Shown piece after piece: positions 47,551 to 58,973 of a stretch of DNA of 64,000 bases. This DNA comes from Rotaria sordida (taxonomy: Eukaryota > Rotifera > Eurotatoria > Philodinida > Philodinidae): positions 1 through 64,000 of the forward strand of contig CAJNOL010001385.1 in NCBI GenBank assembly GCA_905250125.1, read 5' to 3'. Within the stretch, counting starts at the first letter, position 1. Each line of letters opens with the position of its first letter. A program made the position numbers and the translations under genes. The notes beneath the pieces were generated by a model. That model did not search any database. It worked only from the letters and a program-made list of their open reading frames with translations, and had not been told where the DNA came from.

Positions 47551-49392
47551 ATGACCATACGTTTTAACGTTCTAGCCGGTTCTGAAAGTGGAATTGTGAA
47601 AGGTATTGATACAACAAACAATGGTATCTATGTAATTCATAAACCAGCTGAAACTTATATCGATGCTGTTGCCCTTCTCGAATGGTCATTAGCAAATAAT
47701 GAGATTGATTATATGCAGGTAAAACGAAAAGAATAATCTAGCATGATTTTCGTTTTTCTTTTTTCTAATAATTTGATATCTTTACTAGGCATTTATTGCA
47801 ACGAAGAAAAACAATATTTTACGATTAAAGTTTGCTGATGAATCAATTCAACAGATTGGTACAATTAATCGTTCAAGTCCACTTAGAGGTCTAGCTTATC
47901 TAGATGAAGATAGGTTTGTATTATAATCTCATTATTTTCGTGATATATTCTTCGTTTAATTTTAGATTTGTTACATGTTCTGAAAATGGTGTTCTATCCA
48001 TTGATCGTATCACAAAAGAATCTCTTGTGTCTGAAGTTAGATAGAAATTTTCTTTATTTTTTCTTCTTGATGAATCAAATCTTTTTTATTAGATTGAAGC
48101 AAATGCTGGTCCAGATATAAGTCGATTACGTATTAATCCATTTAATCGAACATTTCTTGGTACGGGTGGTAAAGAAAATGATTTAAAAATATGGTCAATA
48201 GCAGAATTAATGAAAAATGAGAAAACAAAAAATAAATCAGTTATCTTTCAAGCAAAAAATGTAAGACATTAATAATGATATGAATAATTTTTTTAAATTT
48301 ATTTATTTTTAGGTACGACCAAATACTGTTCGATTACGAATGCCAGTTTGGGTAACAGATTTTCAATTTATTGATGAACGAAATCGATGTCTTGTAGTAA
48401 CTGGACATCATCAAGTTAGATTTTGTTTTTATATGTAAAACAATTAAATTTATTTCATTCTTATAGATTCGTCTTTATGATCCACAATCAAATGCACGTC
48501 GACCTGTTAATGAAATTGAATTTGAACAATATCCAATAATGTCTATTGCATTACTCCATTCGTCTAATAATGAGTTTGTATACTAAACATTCATTTTATG
48601 AAACACAATTTAAAAGGACTATTGAAGTATAGGAATAAAAAATTTGAACTCTACTCCCATATAGATCATGACAGAGGCTAATCAGAGACCATTACAGATA
48701 CCTTAGCAATACTACTCTCCCTCTCCGCGTCACAGATCGTATATCAATAGTGTCTTGTTATACTATATATAAACTACTTCCTTATTGCATTTTAATCCTA
48801 CACGGAAACAGCTTTTGTTTTTTTTAATGAACTTTATTTTTGTTTTTCTTAGACATTTTATTGTTGGTAATACTCAAGGTGAAATGGCTCAATTTGATAT
48901 TAAACGTTTATCATCATCAGCTATCGTACATAAATATAAAGGTGTTATTGGTAGTATACGTTCGATTGATACACATCCAACATTACCATTAATAGCATCA
49001 GCTTCTATTGATCAATATGTTCGTATACATAATGCAGATACATATCAACAAGTATCAAAAGTAATTTTTAATATTGTTATATTTTCTTTGAACGAAAAAA
49101 AAAATATTGATTTTTAAGTTTTATTTAAAATCTCGTCTTACATCTGTACTTTTTTCACCACATTCAATATCAAATCGAGAAGAACAACAAGAAAAAAATG
49201 TTGAAACAATCAATAAAGAAATTGAAAATGATGAAGTATGGTCACAATTTAAAAGAAAATTAACAAAAGAATCATCTGATAAGTTCGTATTCATTTAAAA
49301 TACTGATATAAATATTAATATTTGATAATATTTTTAGATCTTCATCAAAAGTCAATTCGAAGAAAAGAAAGAAAAATGACCGTTTTGAATGA
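47551..49392 (+). CDS. WDR74: WDR74 (Nsa1), 60S ribosome-biogenesis WD protein
   Basis: Nine exons (47551-47718, 47789-47913, 47966-48035, 48093-48260, 48313-48414, 48467-48573, 48853-49060, 49119-49282, 49338-49392) encode 388 aa, matching the length of animal WDR74. A seven-bladed propeller starts NVLAGSESGIVKGID and includes RPNTVRLRMPVWVTDFQF, VVTGHHQIRLYDPQ with ARRPV, IVGNTQGEMAQFD, and HPTLPLIASASIDQYVRIH followed by YLKSRL. The C-terminus is a Lys/Arg tail (SKKRKKNDRFE), as expected for a nucleolar protein. WDR74 works with the AAA ATPase NVL2 on pre-60S particles. Intron 6 (48574-48852) is longer and carries a short repeat related to 40380-40560. The gene ends 77 bp before the chosen MoaC start, on the same strand. 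Confidence 0.95.
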
Positions 49393-49443
49393 ATTAATAA
49401 AAAAAAATTAAATAAATGAAAACCGTTGTTAAAATTGTTGTGT

Positions 49444-49463
49444 ATTCTTTTTCTTATTTTAAG
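49444..49463 (+). promoter_or_regulatory. Unpaired splice acceptor before the MoaC gene
   Basis: The tract TTCTTTTTCTTATTTTAAG lies 6 bp before ATG 49470 and 52 bp after the WDR74 stop, with no donor in between. It is a candidate trans-splice acceptor separating two cistrons. Confidence 0.55.
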
Positions 49464-49469
49464 ATAAAG

Positions 49470-50143
49470 ATGTTTTCATTATTAAAGAGATTTTCTTTTG
49501 TTTTTAATCATTTTCATAATCTATATGCTTATTCTTCTACATTTTCACATATTACATCTGATGGAAATATTACTATGGTTGATATAGGTCATAAAGCTAG
49601 TAGTCCACGTCGAGCAATTGCTGAAGCTATTGTTAAATTTCCTAATTCTGATACATATCAATCCTATTTTAATGTAACAACTAAAAAAGGTGATGCACGA
49701 TTATGTTCTAAAATAGCTGGAATTCTTGCAGCTAAAGTTAGTTATTTTTGTTTTTCAATAGAACATTTTGAACAAAGAATTTTATTTTTTTCTAGCGTAC
49801 ATCAGATTTAATTCCACTTTGTCATCAACTTCCACTTTCACATATTGATATTGAATATGAACATCGTCATGAAGAGAATGAAGTTCTTGTTCGTTGTATT
49901 TGTTCAACAAATTATCAAACTGGTGTTGAAATGGAAGCTATTGTTGGTGCTACTATTGCTGCTGTTACTATTTATGATATGTAAGTATTAAACATTTAAC
50001 GAAGAAAATAATGAATTATTAGTTAATTCTTTTTTTTACTTTTGTGTGTATTCAGGTGTAAAGCTTTAAGTAAATCTATTGAAATTCGAAATATTCGTCT
50101 TATTGAAAAAATTGGCGGAAAATCATCTATTCCATTAAAATAA
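49470..50143 (+). CDS. MOCS1: Cyclic pyranopterin monophosphate synthase (MoaC-type), stand-alone
   Basis: Three exons (49470-49736, 49796-49980, 50056-50143) encode 179 aa. This is one MoaC domain after an N-terminal basic, hydrophobic leader (MFSLLKRFSFVFNHFHN) that suits mitochondrial import. Family motifs are MVDIGHKA, KKGDARLCSKIAGILAAKRT, the catalytic region DLIPLCHQLPL, GVEMEA and TIYDMCKA. MoaC converts 3',8-cyclo-GTP to cyclic pyranopterin monophosphate in molybdenum cofactor synthesis. In vertebrates it is the MOCS1B part of a MoaA-MoaC locus; here no MoaA domain is adjacent. An upstream in-frame ATG at 49416 would add 18 residues, but the acceptor at 49462 and the targeting-like leader favour 49470. 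It lies between WDR74 and MVD in an operon-like run. Confidence 0.92.
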
Positions 50144-50155
50144 ATCTATAATGAA

Positions 50156-50168
50156 TTTATTTTCTAGA
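50156..50168 (+). promoter_or_regulatory. Unpaired splice acceptor before MVD
   Basis: TTATTTTCTAG ends 11 bp before the MVD ATG and only 25 bp after the MoaC stop. The 36-bp intergenic space is too short for an ordinary promoter and terminator, so trans-splicing of a polycistronic transcript is the simplest reading. Confidence 0.55.
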
Positions 50169-50179
50169 TTATTTTAAAT

Positions 50180-51271
50180 ATGTCTAACGATATTGATTAT
50201 CGTTCAGTAACATGTCAAGCTTCACCAAATATTGCACTTATTAAATATTGGGGTAAACGTAATGAAGAATTAATTTTACCTGATAATGATTCACTTAGTA
50301 TAACACTTGATCTTAATGATATGCATTCATATACAACTGTTTCGACATCATCATCTATGATATGTGATACATTTTATTTTGATGATATTCAACAAACAAA
50401 ACTTTCTGAACGTATGAAAAAAGTTCTTCAAGAAGTTCGTCGTAGAGCAAAAGATAATAAAATAAAATTTGTTGAAATTCGTTCACATAATTCATTTCCA
50501 GCGTCAAGTGGTCTCGCTTCAAGTGCATCAGCATATGCAAGTTTAGCTATTGCTTTAACAAATTTATTTCAACTTGATAATCCTCAATCAACAGCTGCTT
50601 ATTTAGCACGAATTGGTAGTGGTTCAGCTATACGAAGTATTTATGGTGGTTTTGTTCGATGGTCAAGTGAAAATGAATGTCTTTCATCATGTATTTATCC
50701 AGCTGAACATTGGTCAGAACTTCGAATTATAATTTTAATATTTAATTCAAGTAAAAAACCAGTTTCATCAACAGATGCTATGCAACGTACAAGAGAAACA
50801 TCAACATTATTTCAAGCACGTCTTTCAACAATAAATGATAAAATAAATAAATTAATAGAAGCAATTAAAATAAAAGATTTTAATACATTTGCAAAGATTA
50901 CTATGATGGATAGTAGTCAATTTCATGCTGTTTGTATGGATACTTACCCACCAGTTATTTATCTTAATGATCAATCAAAACATTTAATTGATCTTGTTCA
51001 TGTTTATAATCAAATGGATGGAAATCAAATAATAAAAGTTGCTTATACATTTGATGCTGGACCAAATCCATTTTGTTTTATTCGACAAGAACATGTTGAT
51101 GAATTTTTGAGTTTATTGAAATATTTTTATCCAACTATGAATGATGATGTTCATAAACATGTGTCCAATGTTAATGAAAAATTTTCTTCAATTAATTTAC
51201 CAATTATGTCTAATGTTCTTGAACGAATTGTTCTAACAAAAATTGGTACTGGCCCAAAAATAATTTCATAA
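50180..51271 (+). CDS. MVD: Diphosphomevalonate decarboxylase
   Basis: An intronless gene of 363 aa. It begins with the family signature SPNIALIKYWGKRNEEL. The GHMP-kinase ATP loop follows (PASSGLASSASAYASLAIAL), then GSGSAIRSIYGGFVRW, the C-terminal DTYPPVIYLND and AYTFDAGPNP. The catalytic Asp of the family lies in the last element, as expected (FDAGPN). The enzyme makes isopentenyl diphosphate from mevalonate diphosphate using ATP, the last step of the mevalonate pathway, in the cytosol. At 363 aa it is slightly shorter than the roughly 400 aa of vertebrates. The absence of introns stands out against its neighbours, which have three to nine exons, and may reflect an origin by retroposition or transfer. 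Confidence 0.96.
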   Translation: MSNDIDYRSVTCQASPNIALIKYWGKRNEELILPDNDSLSITLDLNDMHSYTTVSTSSSMICDTFYFDDIQQTKLSERMKKVLQEVRRRAKDNKIKFVEIRSHNSFPASSGLASSASAYASLAIALTNLFQLDNPQSTAAYLARIGSGSAIRSIYGGFVRWSSENECLSSCIYPAEHWSELRIIILIFNSSKKPVSSTDAMQRTRETSTLFQARLSTINDKINKLIEAIKIKDFNTFAKITMMDSSQFHAVCMDTYPPVIYLNDQSKHLIDLVHVYNQMDGNQIIKVAYTFDAGPNPFCFIRQEHVDEFLSLLKYFYPTMNDDVHKHVSNVNEKFSSINLPIMSNVLERIVLTKIGTGPKIIS

Positions 51272-51375
51272 GATATTTTTGTATTTTATGATTAGATAAA
51301 AATTGTTTTTGTTGATTAAATGATAATTTTTTGGTTGATGAGTTTATTCGTAAATTTTTAATTGTTAATTTTCTT

Positions 51376-51392
51376 TCGTTTTTTTTTTCTAG
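51376..51392 (+). promoter_or_regulatory. Unpaired splice acceptor before the GM2A-like gene
   Basis: CGTTTTTTTTTTCTAG ends 21 bp before ATG 51414, 121 bp after the MVD stop. It is a fourth acceptor of this type in the same run of genes. Confidence 0.5.
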
Positions 51393-51413
51393 ATATTGTC
51401 TTTTATCAACATT

Positions 51414-53079
51414 ATGATATTTAATAATCATCTATTTCTTATTTATATTTTCTTATTCTTTATATCATTGTATAATGCTAATACATTAACCTTTACAGTA
51501 AATATGTATATTCTTTCATTCATAGATCATTTTATTATTTTTTTCTTGAAATAGATATCATCAGATTTTGATTTATCATGGGATAATTGCGGACCTAGTG
51601 AAGATCCAGTTCAATTGAAGAGCCTTGATATTAGTCCTGATCCAATTAGAGTACCAGGTAAATTTATAAATATTATACTAATTGTCAAAAGTTCCGCTAT
51701 TTGGTAAAGAGTATATAAAGTTAAATGTGCCGATCATAAAAATAGCAATAAAGACTTAATAGTCCTCTATGTGAAGGAATTAGAAAGTCAGCATAGATCT
51801 TTTATTTCAATTCAAAATACTTCAGCATTAGCAATACATTTCACAGTGTTCAACTTCTGATTAAAGACTTCAATGCTGCCTCTATCATCGCTAAAAATTT
51901 CGTATCAAACGATTGTAGTTTGCCTGATTGTTGAAGTTCTCTATGGGTATTCTTTGGATGAGAATTAGTGGAATTCGTCAATAAGTGATTTTTCATACTG
52001 ACTATTTGCCTTCAAATTTTCTCTAGTGAATTCTCTGCTCTAATCAAATATTCTCTGAAAAGTTCATGGTTATAGCTGTTAATGAAAACATCGCTGCAGC
52101 TCAGGTAGAGTTATCAGATCCAAAACTTTCGGACCGTACTTTGATGCTCTCAATGAAATTTTCTAATCGGAACTAGATAGTCACACCGAAGATACGAAAT
52201 ACTTTTTCCTAGCTCTTCGTGTTCGGTGATTGGGGTACTCTACACATTTCTCAGACCAGTAGAATCCATCGGATCCAACATTTTCAGATGTGGTCGGGTT
52301 AGAAACGAACCAGCTCAGGATCAAAACAGATTAAAGTTTCGTATCTGTGACAGCGTAAAAAAAGATTTTTTTTAAGTTGCTAGAAAAATCAATGATTTTA
52401 TTCAAAATCTGATCAGATTTTACCGAGCTCTATTTGTAGTAAAAATATCATACAAAAAGATTTAAATTTAGGAACTTTTTACTTGATAGCGTAACTTTTG
52501 ACAACTACTATATTATAATCTATGTCATTTATAAGATTTAATTTTACAGGAAATATTACTATTACTGGTTCTGTTGATGTAACATCTCAAATTCCAACAG
52601 ATGTTCATGTATTTTGAATTCTACTAATTTATTTATCTAGTATATCTACTTTTTAAATTTTCTTATTCTAGGCAGTAGTTTTTATGCAACGTAAAGTTGG
52701 ACCATTTTTTGTAAAAGTTCCATGTGTTGATAATTTTGGTTCATGTAATTATGATAATGTTTGTGAGCTATGGGCTAAGTTTTGTTCAAAGGTAAATCAT
52801 TCTTAAATAATATGAAATTTTTTTACATAGATTTTTGTTTTGATTACATTTAAAAAATATCTATCATTATTTTTTGAATTATAGATGCATCTATCACAAT
52901 ATGGTTTACCATGTGAATGTCCTATTCCTGCAGATACATATTCTGTATCAAATGCAAATATATTTGTAAATAAAAATTTACCATCGGAATTATTAGGCGA
53001 ATATCGAACAACAGTTGATATTGGTTCAAATGAAAACCATATCGCCTGTATTAATATTGATTTAACAATTAAGAAATAA
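51414..53079 (+). CDS. GM2-activator-like ML-domain lipid-transfer protein
   Basis: Five exons (51414-51497, 51555-51657, 52550-52608, 52672-52791, 52885-53079) encode 186 aa. A signal peptide (HLFLIYIFLFFISLYNA) precedes an ML domain most like ganglioside GM2 activator. Shared elements are DLSWDNCG, LDISPDPIRVPGNITI, VPCVDNFGSCNYDNVCELW, YGLPCECPIPADTYSV, LPSELLGEYRTTVD and a final IACINIDL. All eight cysteines expected for GM2A are present. The protein should be secreted or lysosomal and lift lipids such as gangliosides out of membranes for degradation. Intron 2 (51658-52549, 892 bp) is expanded by a TIR element. It is the last gene of the plus-strand run and converges with the first ZIP gene 127 bp away. 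Confidence 0.93.
51682..52505. repeat. TIR element in a GM2A-like intron
   Basis: The left end TTGTCAAAAGTTCCGCTATT and the right end, read inverted, TTGTCAAAAGTTACGCTATC, form terminal repeats of about 30 bp. The interior shows no ORF. It accounts for nearly all of the oversized intron. Confidence 0.65.
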
Positions 53080-53205
53080 TCAAACATTTGCTCCAATATG
53101 TTTTCATTCCAGCTTTTATCAAATACTACTTTTTTTTAAAATTTTTATCTTGTTATTGCACTTTTTTATTTAGTATAAAAAAAAAAGAAAAATACAAACG
53201 GAATA

Positions 53206-56060
53206 TTATCGAATTGATAATCTAAGTATTTGATCTTCAAATAATGCTAAAAGAAACATAACTGTAATACCAAATAAAAAACCAATATTAACAACGAGAA
53301 AATGTTTGAATTTAATTTCTTCATCAGCTAATAATGTTGGCAGCTGAAAAAAAAATGAAAATAATAATAAGTGTTATTTAAATATATATATATTTTTTTT
53401 TTAATAAAATCATACTAAATCAGCTAATGCGATATATAGAAACATGCCAATCGTTGCTGCAAATATCCATTGACGAACATTTTCATTATTTGACATAATC
53501 GAACCAATAAAAAATCCAATGATAGCCGTTGTTGCCGAAAGAAAATTCCATAATAATGCTCGAGAATGTGAAAAACCAGACTGAAGTAAAACAGCATAAT
53601 CTCCTAAATCAAAAAAATTCTTTATACTGTCGTATATTTAATACAACAGCACTTAAATCATTTTTCATACAAACAAGAGAAATCTATGAAGCAAACCACC
53701 TCTTCGCAATGGAAGTCTTCCGGAGCTTCGAAGTATTCAAAAACATAGGGATGGAGGAAAGATATTAATACAACTTGGGTATGGTTGATACCAAAGAGAA
53801 GTCTCATTAGAGTCCATCAGGTTGATTTTAGATCCGGACCCAACGGACTCCAAGACTCGGACGTCCACACTAACACCATATCATGATATTGCGAGCAGAA
53901 GAAATATGAATATGTTAAGTTGTAATTATTTTTAAGTATCTCTTACCAGACAAAGTGATGGCTACAGAATACATAGTGACTATGATCTCAGATATCGACA
54001 AAAAATGAAAATGATTGCTAGAGATTATTCTTAATCAATAGTATTTGATGTCTGAAGAAATACTTTTTTTATACATAGATGACACTTTAAAACAAGATTA
54101 ATTTATTAGCATTTGCGAAGCTTTGCTCGAAAAACTGGAATTGTCTGAACACAATAGAAACCTTGGAGCATCTAATATATGAGTGTCTTCTATTTGGGAG
54201 AGTGGTTTATTTTAATAGAAGAAATAGATTCGAAATTAATATTTCATTTGTTTTCTTATTGATGTTTTCAAAAACTATTAAATTTCTTGATTACTTACCA
54301 AGTTCATGTGGTAATTCATGACAAGCAACAGCAATTGTTGTTGTAATACCTAACATTAAATCTTCACTAAATGCGGCACCAATAGCTAGACCATCAGCAA
54401 AATTATGTATACTATCACCAAACAACACTATCCAACCAGTAGATTTCATTGCTATAAAAATAAAAAAAACAACAACAAATTATTACTATTCTAATAATAA
54501 AACTTTTGATTAGAGGATGTGTGGGACTAAAAAGTAAAACTTTACCAGGACCGAAACTCAAGTTTATAGTAAAATATTCTATAATTCTAAGTGAATGAAT
54601 CAGAATATAATTTAAGAGAGACAACCCAAAAACGTATTAGTCATCGACTAAATCAATTAAAAGAACGAATATTAAAAAATTATTTTAGATATGATACGAA
54701 TAAATTCTGAAATAGATTTTTTCTAGATCAGGACTAAAAATTTGCTCTCGCACATCTCTACTTTTGATTTATCGTTTTAATTTACTTTTTAATTGTTTTA
54801 CAATTGGATGAATATAATCTATTTCATCACTAAATTGTGATGTATACATATTTTGTGATAGTGATATTTGTTCATTTTGTTCATTTGATGATTTTTCTTT
54901 TAAATTATATTCAATAAATGGATTTGTTGTAAGATGATGTTCATTTGAATAAATACATGGTATACAAGATGAACTTGTATTGTTAAAAAAACTTTTTGCA
55001 TTTGAATATATTGATGGTGAATTTAAATGTTGATGTAAACTATGATGTGTATGATTATGATGTAGATGACTATGTTCTATATCAGCATCAATATCAACTT
55101 GTGTATAATGAGTATGTTCGTTAGGTTTATTCATATGTGAATGAGCTGAAGTCTATAGAGATTCATTTTATAAGAAATTATTTTTAAAAAAAAACACATC
55201 TTACATGATCATGTTTATAATGAGCAAACCAATGAAGAAATACTTCTAATAAGTAAAATATGTAAAGAACTAAAAAGAAAAATATATATATATATATGTT
55301 AAACACATAAGAATATAGTCTTTCTTTTGGAAAACATACTGAATACAGCTAATAACATTTTCCATTGATAATTCGGAATCAAAAATGATGAATGATTATG
55401 ATAATAATCATTCAAATTGTGATTATGACGATAAAAGATCTATGATATCAAATATACACAGAATTTTTCTATTGTTTCATATAAAAACAAGAAAACATAC
55501 AAATGGAATTAAATGGAACATTGTATCACCTAAAAGTGTTCCAACAGCAATAGCAGTAAATAAATTAAGTATATATTTAAAAGACACTTTATAAAGAATT
55601 GGAAGAGTTAATACACCAACTAATGAAAGAGCTGATACAACGAATATAGCAATAAAACCATACACATATCCTAAAAAAAACATTTTGAAAGTTCGATTGA
55701 ATATCGAAAGAAAAAGATTTGAATAACAATACGTTGAACAACAGTCGGTGTTTTATATTTTACGGAAGAGTTCACCGTGTGATGATCACATGATTTTTCG
55801 AGAAGTTGCTTAACAAAATGTTCACGACATTGTTCTACTAATTCGATGTCATTAAATAATTTTGAAAGAACACTTATATTTGTATCATTCGATGAACAAA
55901 GTGTATAAGTAGTATTAGATAGAAAACACTATTAATATCAATGAATAAAATAATGGTACATATTATATGTCGAACAATTCAAACTTACCGATGCATTATT
56001 ATTGCTAACAAACGATATCAAGAGTAAAAAGATAAAACAAACAACAAACAAAAACTGCAT
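53206..56060 (-). CDS. ZIP zinc transporter, LIV-1 subfamily (gene A)
   Basis: Nine exons (55989-56060, 55733-55928, 55501-55670, 55340-55439, 55205-55269, 54786-55152, 54299-54451, 53416-53603, 53206-53343) join in frame to 482 aa. After a signal peptide and a Cys-containing ectodomain come membrane spans with [21 protein letters not shown] long His-rich cytoplasmic loop ([16 protein letters not shown], about residues 205-323) follows. Then the metal-site helices: [14 protein letters not shown] (span IV) and [10 protein letters not shown] (span V, the HExPHE motif of LIV-1 ZIPs), and ALFEDQI near the end. It should import zinc (or iron/manganese) into the cytosol across the plasma or an endosomal membrane. 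GDS replaces the usual GDG just before HNFADG. The intron 53604-54298 carries an unrelated insertion. Confidence 0.92.
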
Positions 56061-57833
56061 ATCTATAATACAGTAAAAGAGAAATTTAAATCGTATCGTT
56101 ATAAAGATATTATATATGACTGATGTAAATTCCCCATTACATTCGAACTATATCAATTATAGAAATTTTTTCACATCGTCCACATACATTAAATACAGAT
56201 GTACAAAATCATAAATAAATCTTTAGAGATATTTTGACTGACGATAAATATCTGTAAGAAATAATTTACATTCTTCCAAGAGAAAAGATTAAAATCCGAT
56301 GATAGGTAAAAACAGAATATTTTTTCTACTAATACGTGTTTCTTATTAAATATTTGTGTTAATGTATGTATTGCTTGTGGAATACTTTTTTTGTCTATAT
56401 GGAATACAGAAGTCGAATCATGAAAACAAAAAAAAAAACTGATAAAATTGTATTTGGTATATATACTGAAGGTTGCTTATTTGTTGGCTAAAGTATAAAA
56501 GATAGAAATACTACAACAAAATAATAGAATAAAGAGTTTTAATAAAGACACGAAAACATCACTAATTACCTCTTCTTTTTTTAGACTTTCATTTCATTAT
56601 AGTGAGCAATTATTTGACCTTGTCATTATTGATAGGATAAATTTTATTAGAAAAAGAATAGAGTTTCACTCAAAATATCTCCTTTATGAGTATGATCCTA
56701 TATAACTCTCATGAATGAAAACAGAATCAAGCACAAGTTTAAGTTGGTTGGTCATCAAAAGTTCAAAAAATATAGAAAAATAGTATAGACACAATGATTC
56801 GTAACTTCGAAAGCTATCGCAACACGTTTTTGTGAACTATCTCTTGAAAATCAGTATCTCATATAGTATTGTAGTTAACTGTGTTATTCAATTGGACAGC
56901 TCAATGATATCTTCTCGATCTGCCTCATTCACTATTGTCTTTCACCTTCGTTCTGGAGATGCTGCTAAGTATTTGTAAATGAATATTATTCATTACATTA
57001 CTATCTATGGTCCATAAAGTTTTTAATAATGTACTCTTAGTTGTAAATGATACATGAAAATTATATGAAATGAAAACCATGGTTGATGCTGCTAAATTTT
57101 ACTTGTTTTTCTTTTCTATTGTAACTACAAAGTTGCATATTAAATATGTGTCTCGAATTATATATTTTTACTCGAGTATAGTAAGAAAGCATGAAAAATT
57201 TTGAAATGTAATAAATATTCATTGCTTTTCCAACGTTTTTCACGGGAAGAAATCAATTCTTATTGTGTTCCCAAGTCTTTTTTAGGAAAAACAATTGTTA
57301 CTCCTTTGCTTGTTGGTGCGCCGCCTATGTTTTTATTAATATTATTTTTTCTACTCTTCTCTCTTGAAAACGTATGTCTTCTAAGATATTTTGAATCTTT
57401 ATTTTTCAATTTACTTTATGGTCATATTAATTCACCACCAGTCTTTGATTCATTCGGTACAATAATTTTCTGCAAAAAAAAAACTAACAATCAACATTAG
57501 TACCAAAACTAACAAAAATAATATTTTGTTCAAGTGCACAACATTACAAAAAATTATCATTCGTCCGTCATCAACAAAAAAAGCGGATGAAAACTATTTG
57601 CTAATATGTTATGTCAATAAGGCGCAAGCATTTATTTTCTTTTCAATAAATATCTTTAACACTAATCTCATTATTCATCGTTATCTATAGCTAAGTTGTT
57701 GATTAGTTTTCATTTAATACTCGCATAATAGTTTTTATATGTCATTATTCATATATTAATACAATCAGTTTTAATCAATTATCGTTAAGTATCCACTTGA
57801 TGATTCATCATCAGCTTAATCACAAATATCTAA
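56061..57833. other. Intergenic region upstream of ZIP gene A
   Basis: No gene is visible; presumably the promoter region of gene A. A plus-strand open frame at 57201-57500 is AT-driven and lacks family features. Confidence 0.35.
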
Positions 57834-58664
57834 TTAAGAAATAAAATTAGAAAAGTAAACGATGAAGAGTTTCATCTTCCTACATACATGGCTCAGAATT
57901 GTTTCGTCATTAAATTCATTCATTGCAATGAATATAATACAAAGTTCAACATGATATGATTTGAATAATGTTCCATTGAGAGTTGCCTTTTTTGATATTG
58001 AACAATTAATTAAAATATATATAATTCTATCTTCAACTTCGTTTTGCATTGAATACAGATATGTGACTATAAGACTTTTATTCATTGTTGCATGATCGTT
58101 TTGCACAGGACGAAAATTTTTATAAGTTTTCGTATATTTTAGTTGAATAAACGAATCAAGATTATTTTCATGACAGGATTCTAGAAATGGTATCCAATAT
58201 AGAATAATATTCATCTAAATAAACAAAAATAAATCTTTTATCAATTTCATTTTGTCTTTAGGAAATAGACATCCCAAACTATTTTCTTATTGAATTATAT
58301 TCAGTCAATGAATTCGATACTAAAAAAAGTAAAGCAGTTTTCTGGAATTAATTCGACAAAGACTATTACCTTGTCATCTTTAAAAATATAATTTCGTACA
58401 ACTATTTCCATATTAAGATCACATTCGATTGCCATGATTCGATACATTTTTAACAATTAGAACACTTTTTGCCGGTACATTTTCACCATTAACATGATCT
58501 ACATCAACTTTTTCTTCTATCAGTGCTGTAGGATGTATAGAATGCGACACGTCTGCTTGAATATCAGTTTCATAAAAGCGTGTAGAGATCTCTTTAATAG
58601 CATATTTATTTACCATTTCTGGGCCAAATTCTACTGGCAGGTGATCAAACAACAGGTCGTCTTT
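57834..58664 (-). CDS. Uncharacterised gene or fragment between the ZIP genes
   Basis: Two blocks with gene-like codon use can be joined in phase 0. Exon 58446-58664 (73 codons, after acceptor ACTTAG) reads DDLLFDHLPVEFGPEMVNKY, then HPTALIEEKVDVDHVNGENV. Exon 58214 leftwards to a stop at 57834, or a donor near 57888, reads MNIILYWIPFLESCHENNLD, then IVTYLYSMQNEVEDRIIYIL. Part of 58372-58440 (MAIECDLNMEIVVRNYIF) could be an alternative exon. No start exon is evident, so the gene may be truncated. No family is recognised. Confidence 0.35.
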
Positions 58665-58973
58665 CTAAGTTCCCTCTCCTAATAAAATAGAAGCATTTTT
58701 TTTCAAATTGTATAATATAAAGTTCTTTTCTATTATTACCGAATCTCTTTTTAATTATCAAATCAAACATTTTTATTCAGCAAAGTCGAAAGATTATTCT
58801 TTTAATCTGTCTGATGCTGGACAAATTTTTATTTAAACAGAAAATTGATATAAAAAAAAAAAACTTAGTAAAGTAAAAAAAAACCACAGAACTATTTAAC
58901 TACAAAAGAGAATCATTGAAATGAGTAAATAAATCATAAGATCATTGATTCATTTGAAAAATAAAAGAAAACA

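Noticed and set aside
49416-49469. Upstream ATG extending the MoaC protein by 18 residues
   Set aside because: It lies before the acceptor-like site at 49463 and would hide the mitochondrial-type leader; not excluded, but less likely.
57201-57500. Plus-strand hydrophobic ORF
   Set aside because: Composition follows the AT-rich background and no signal of conservation or splicing is visible.
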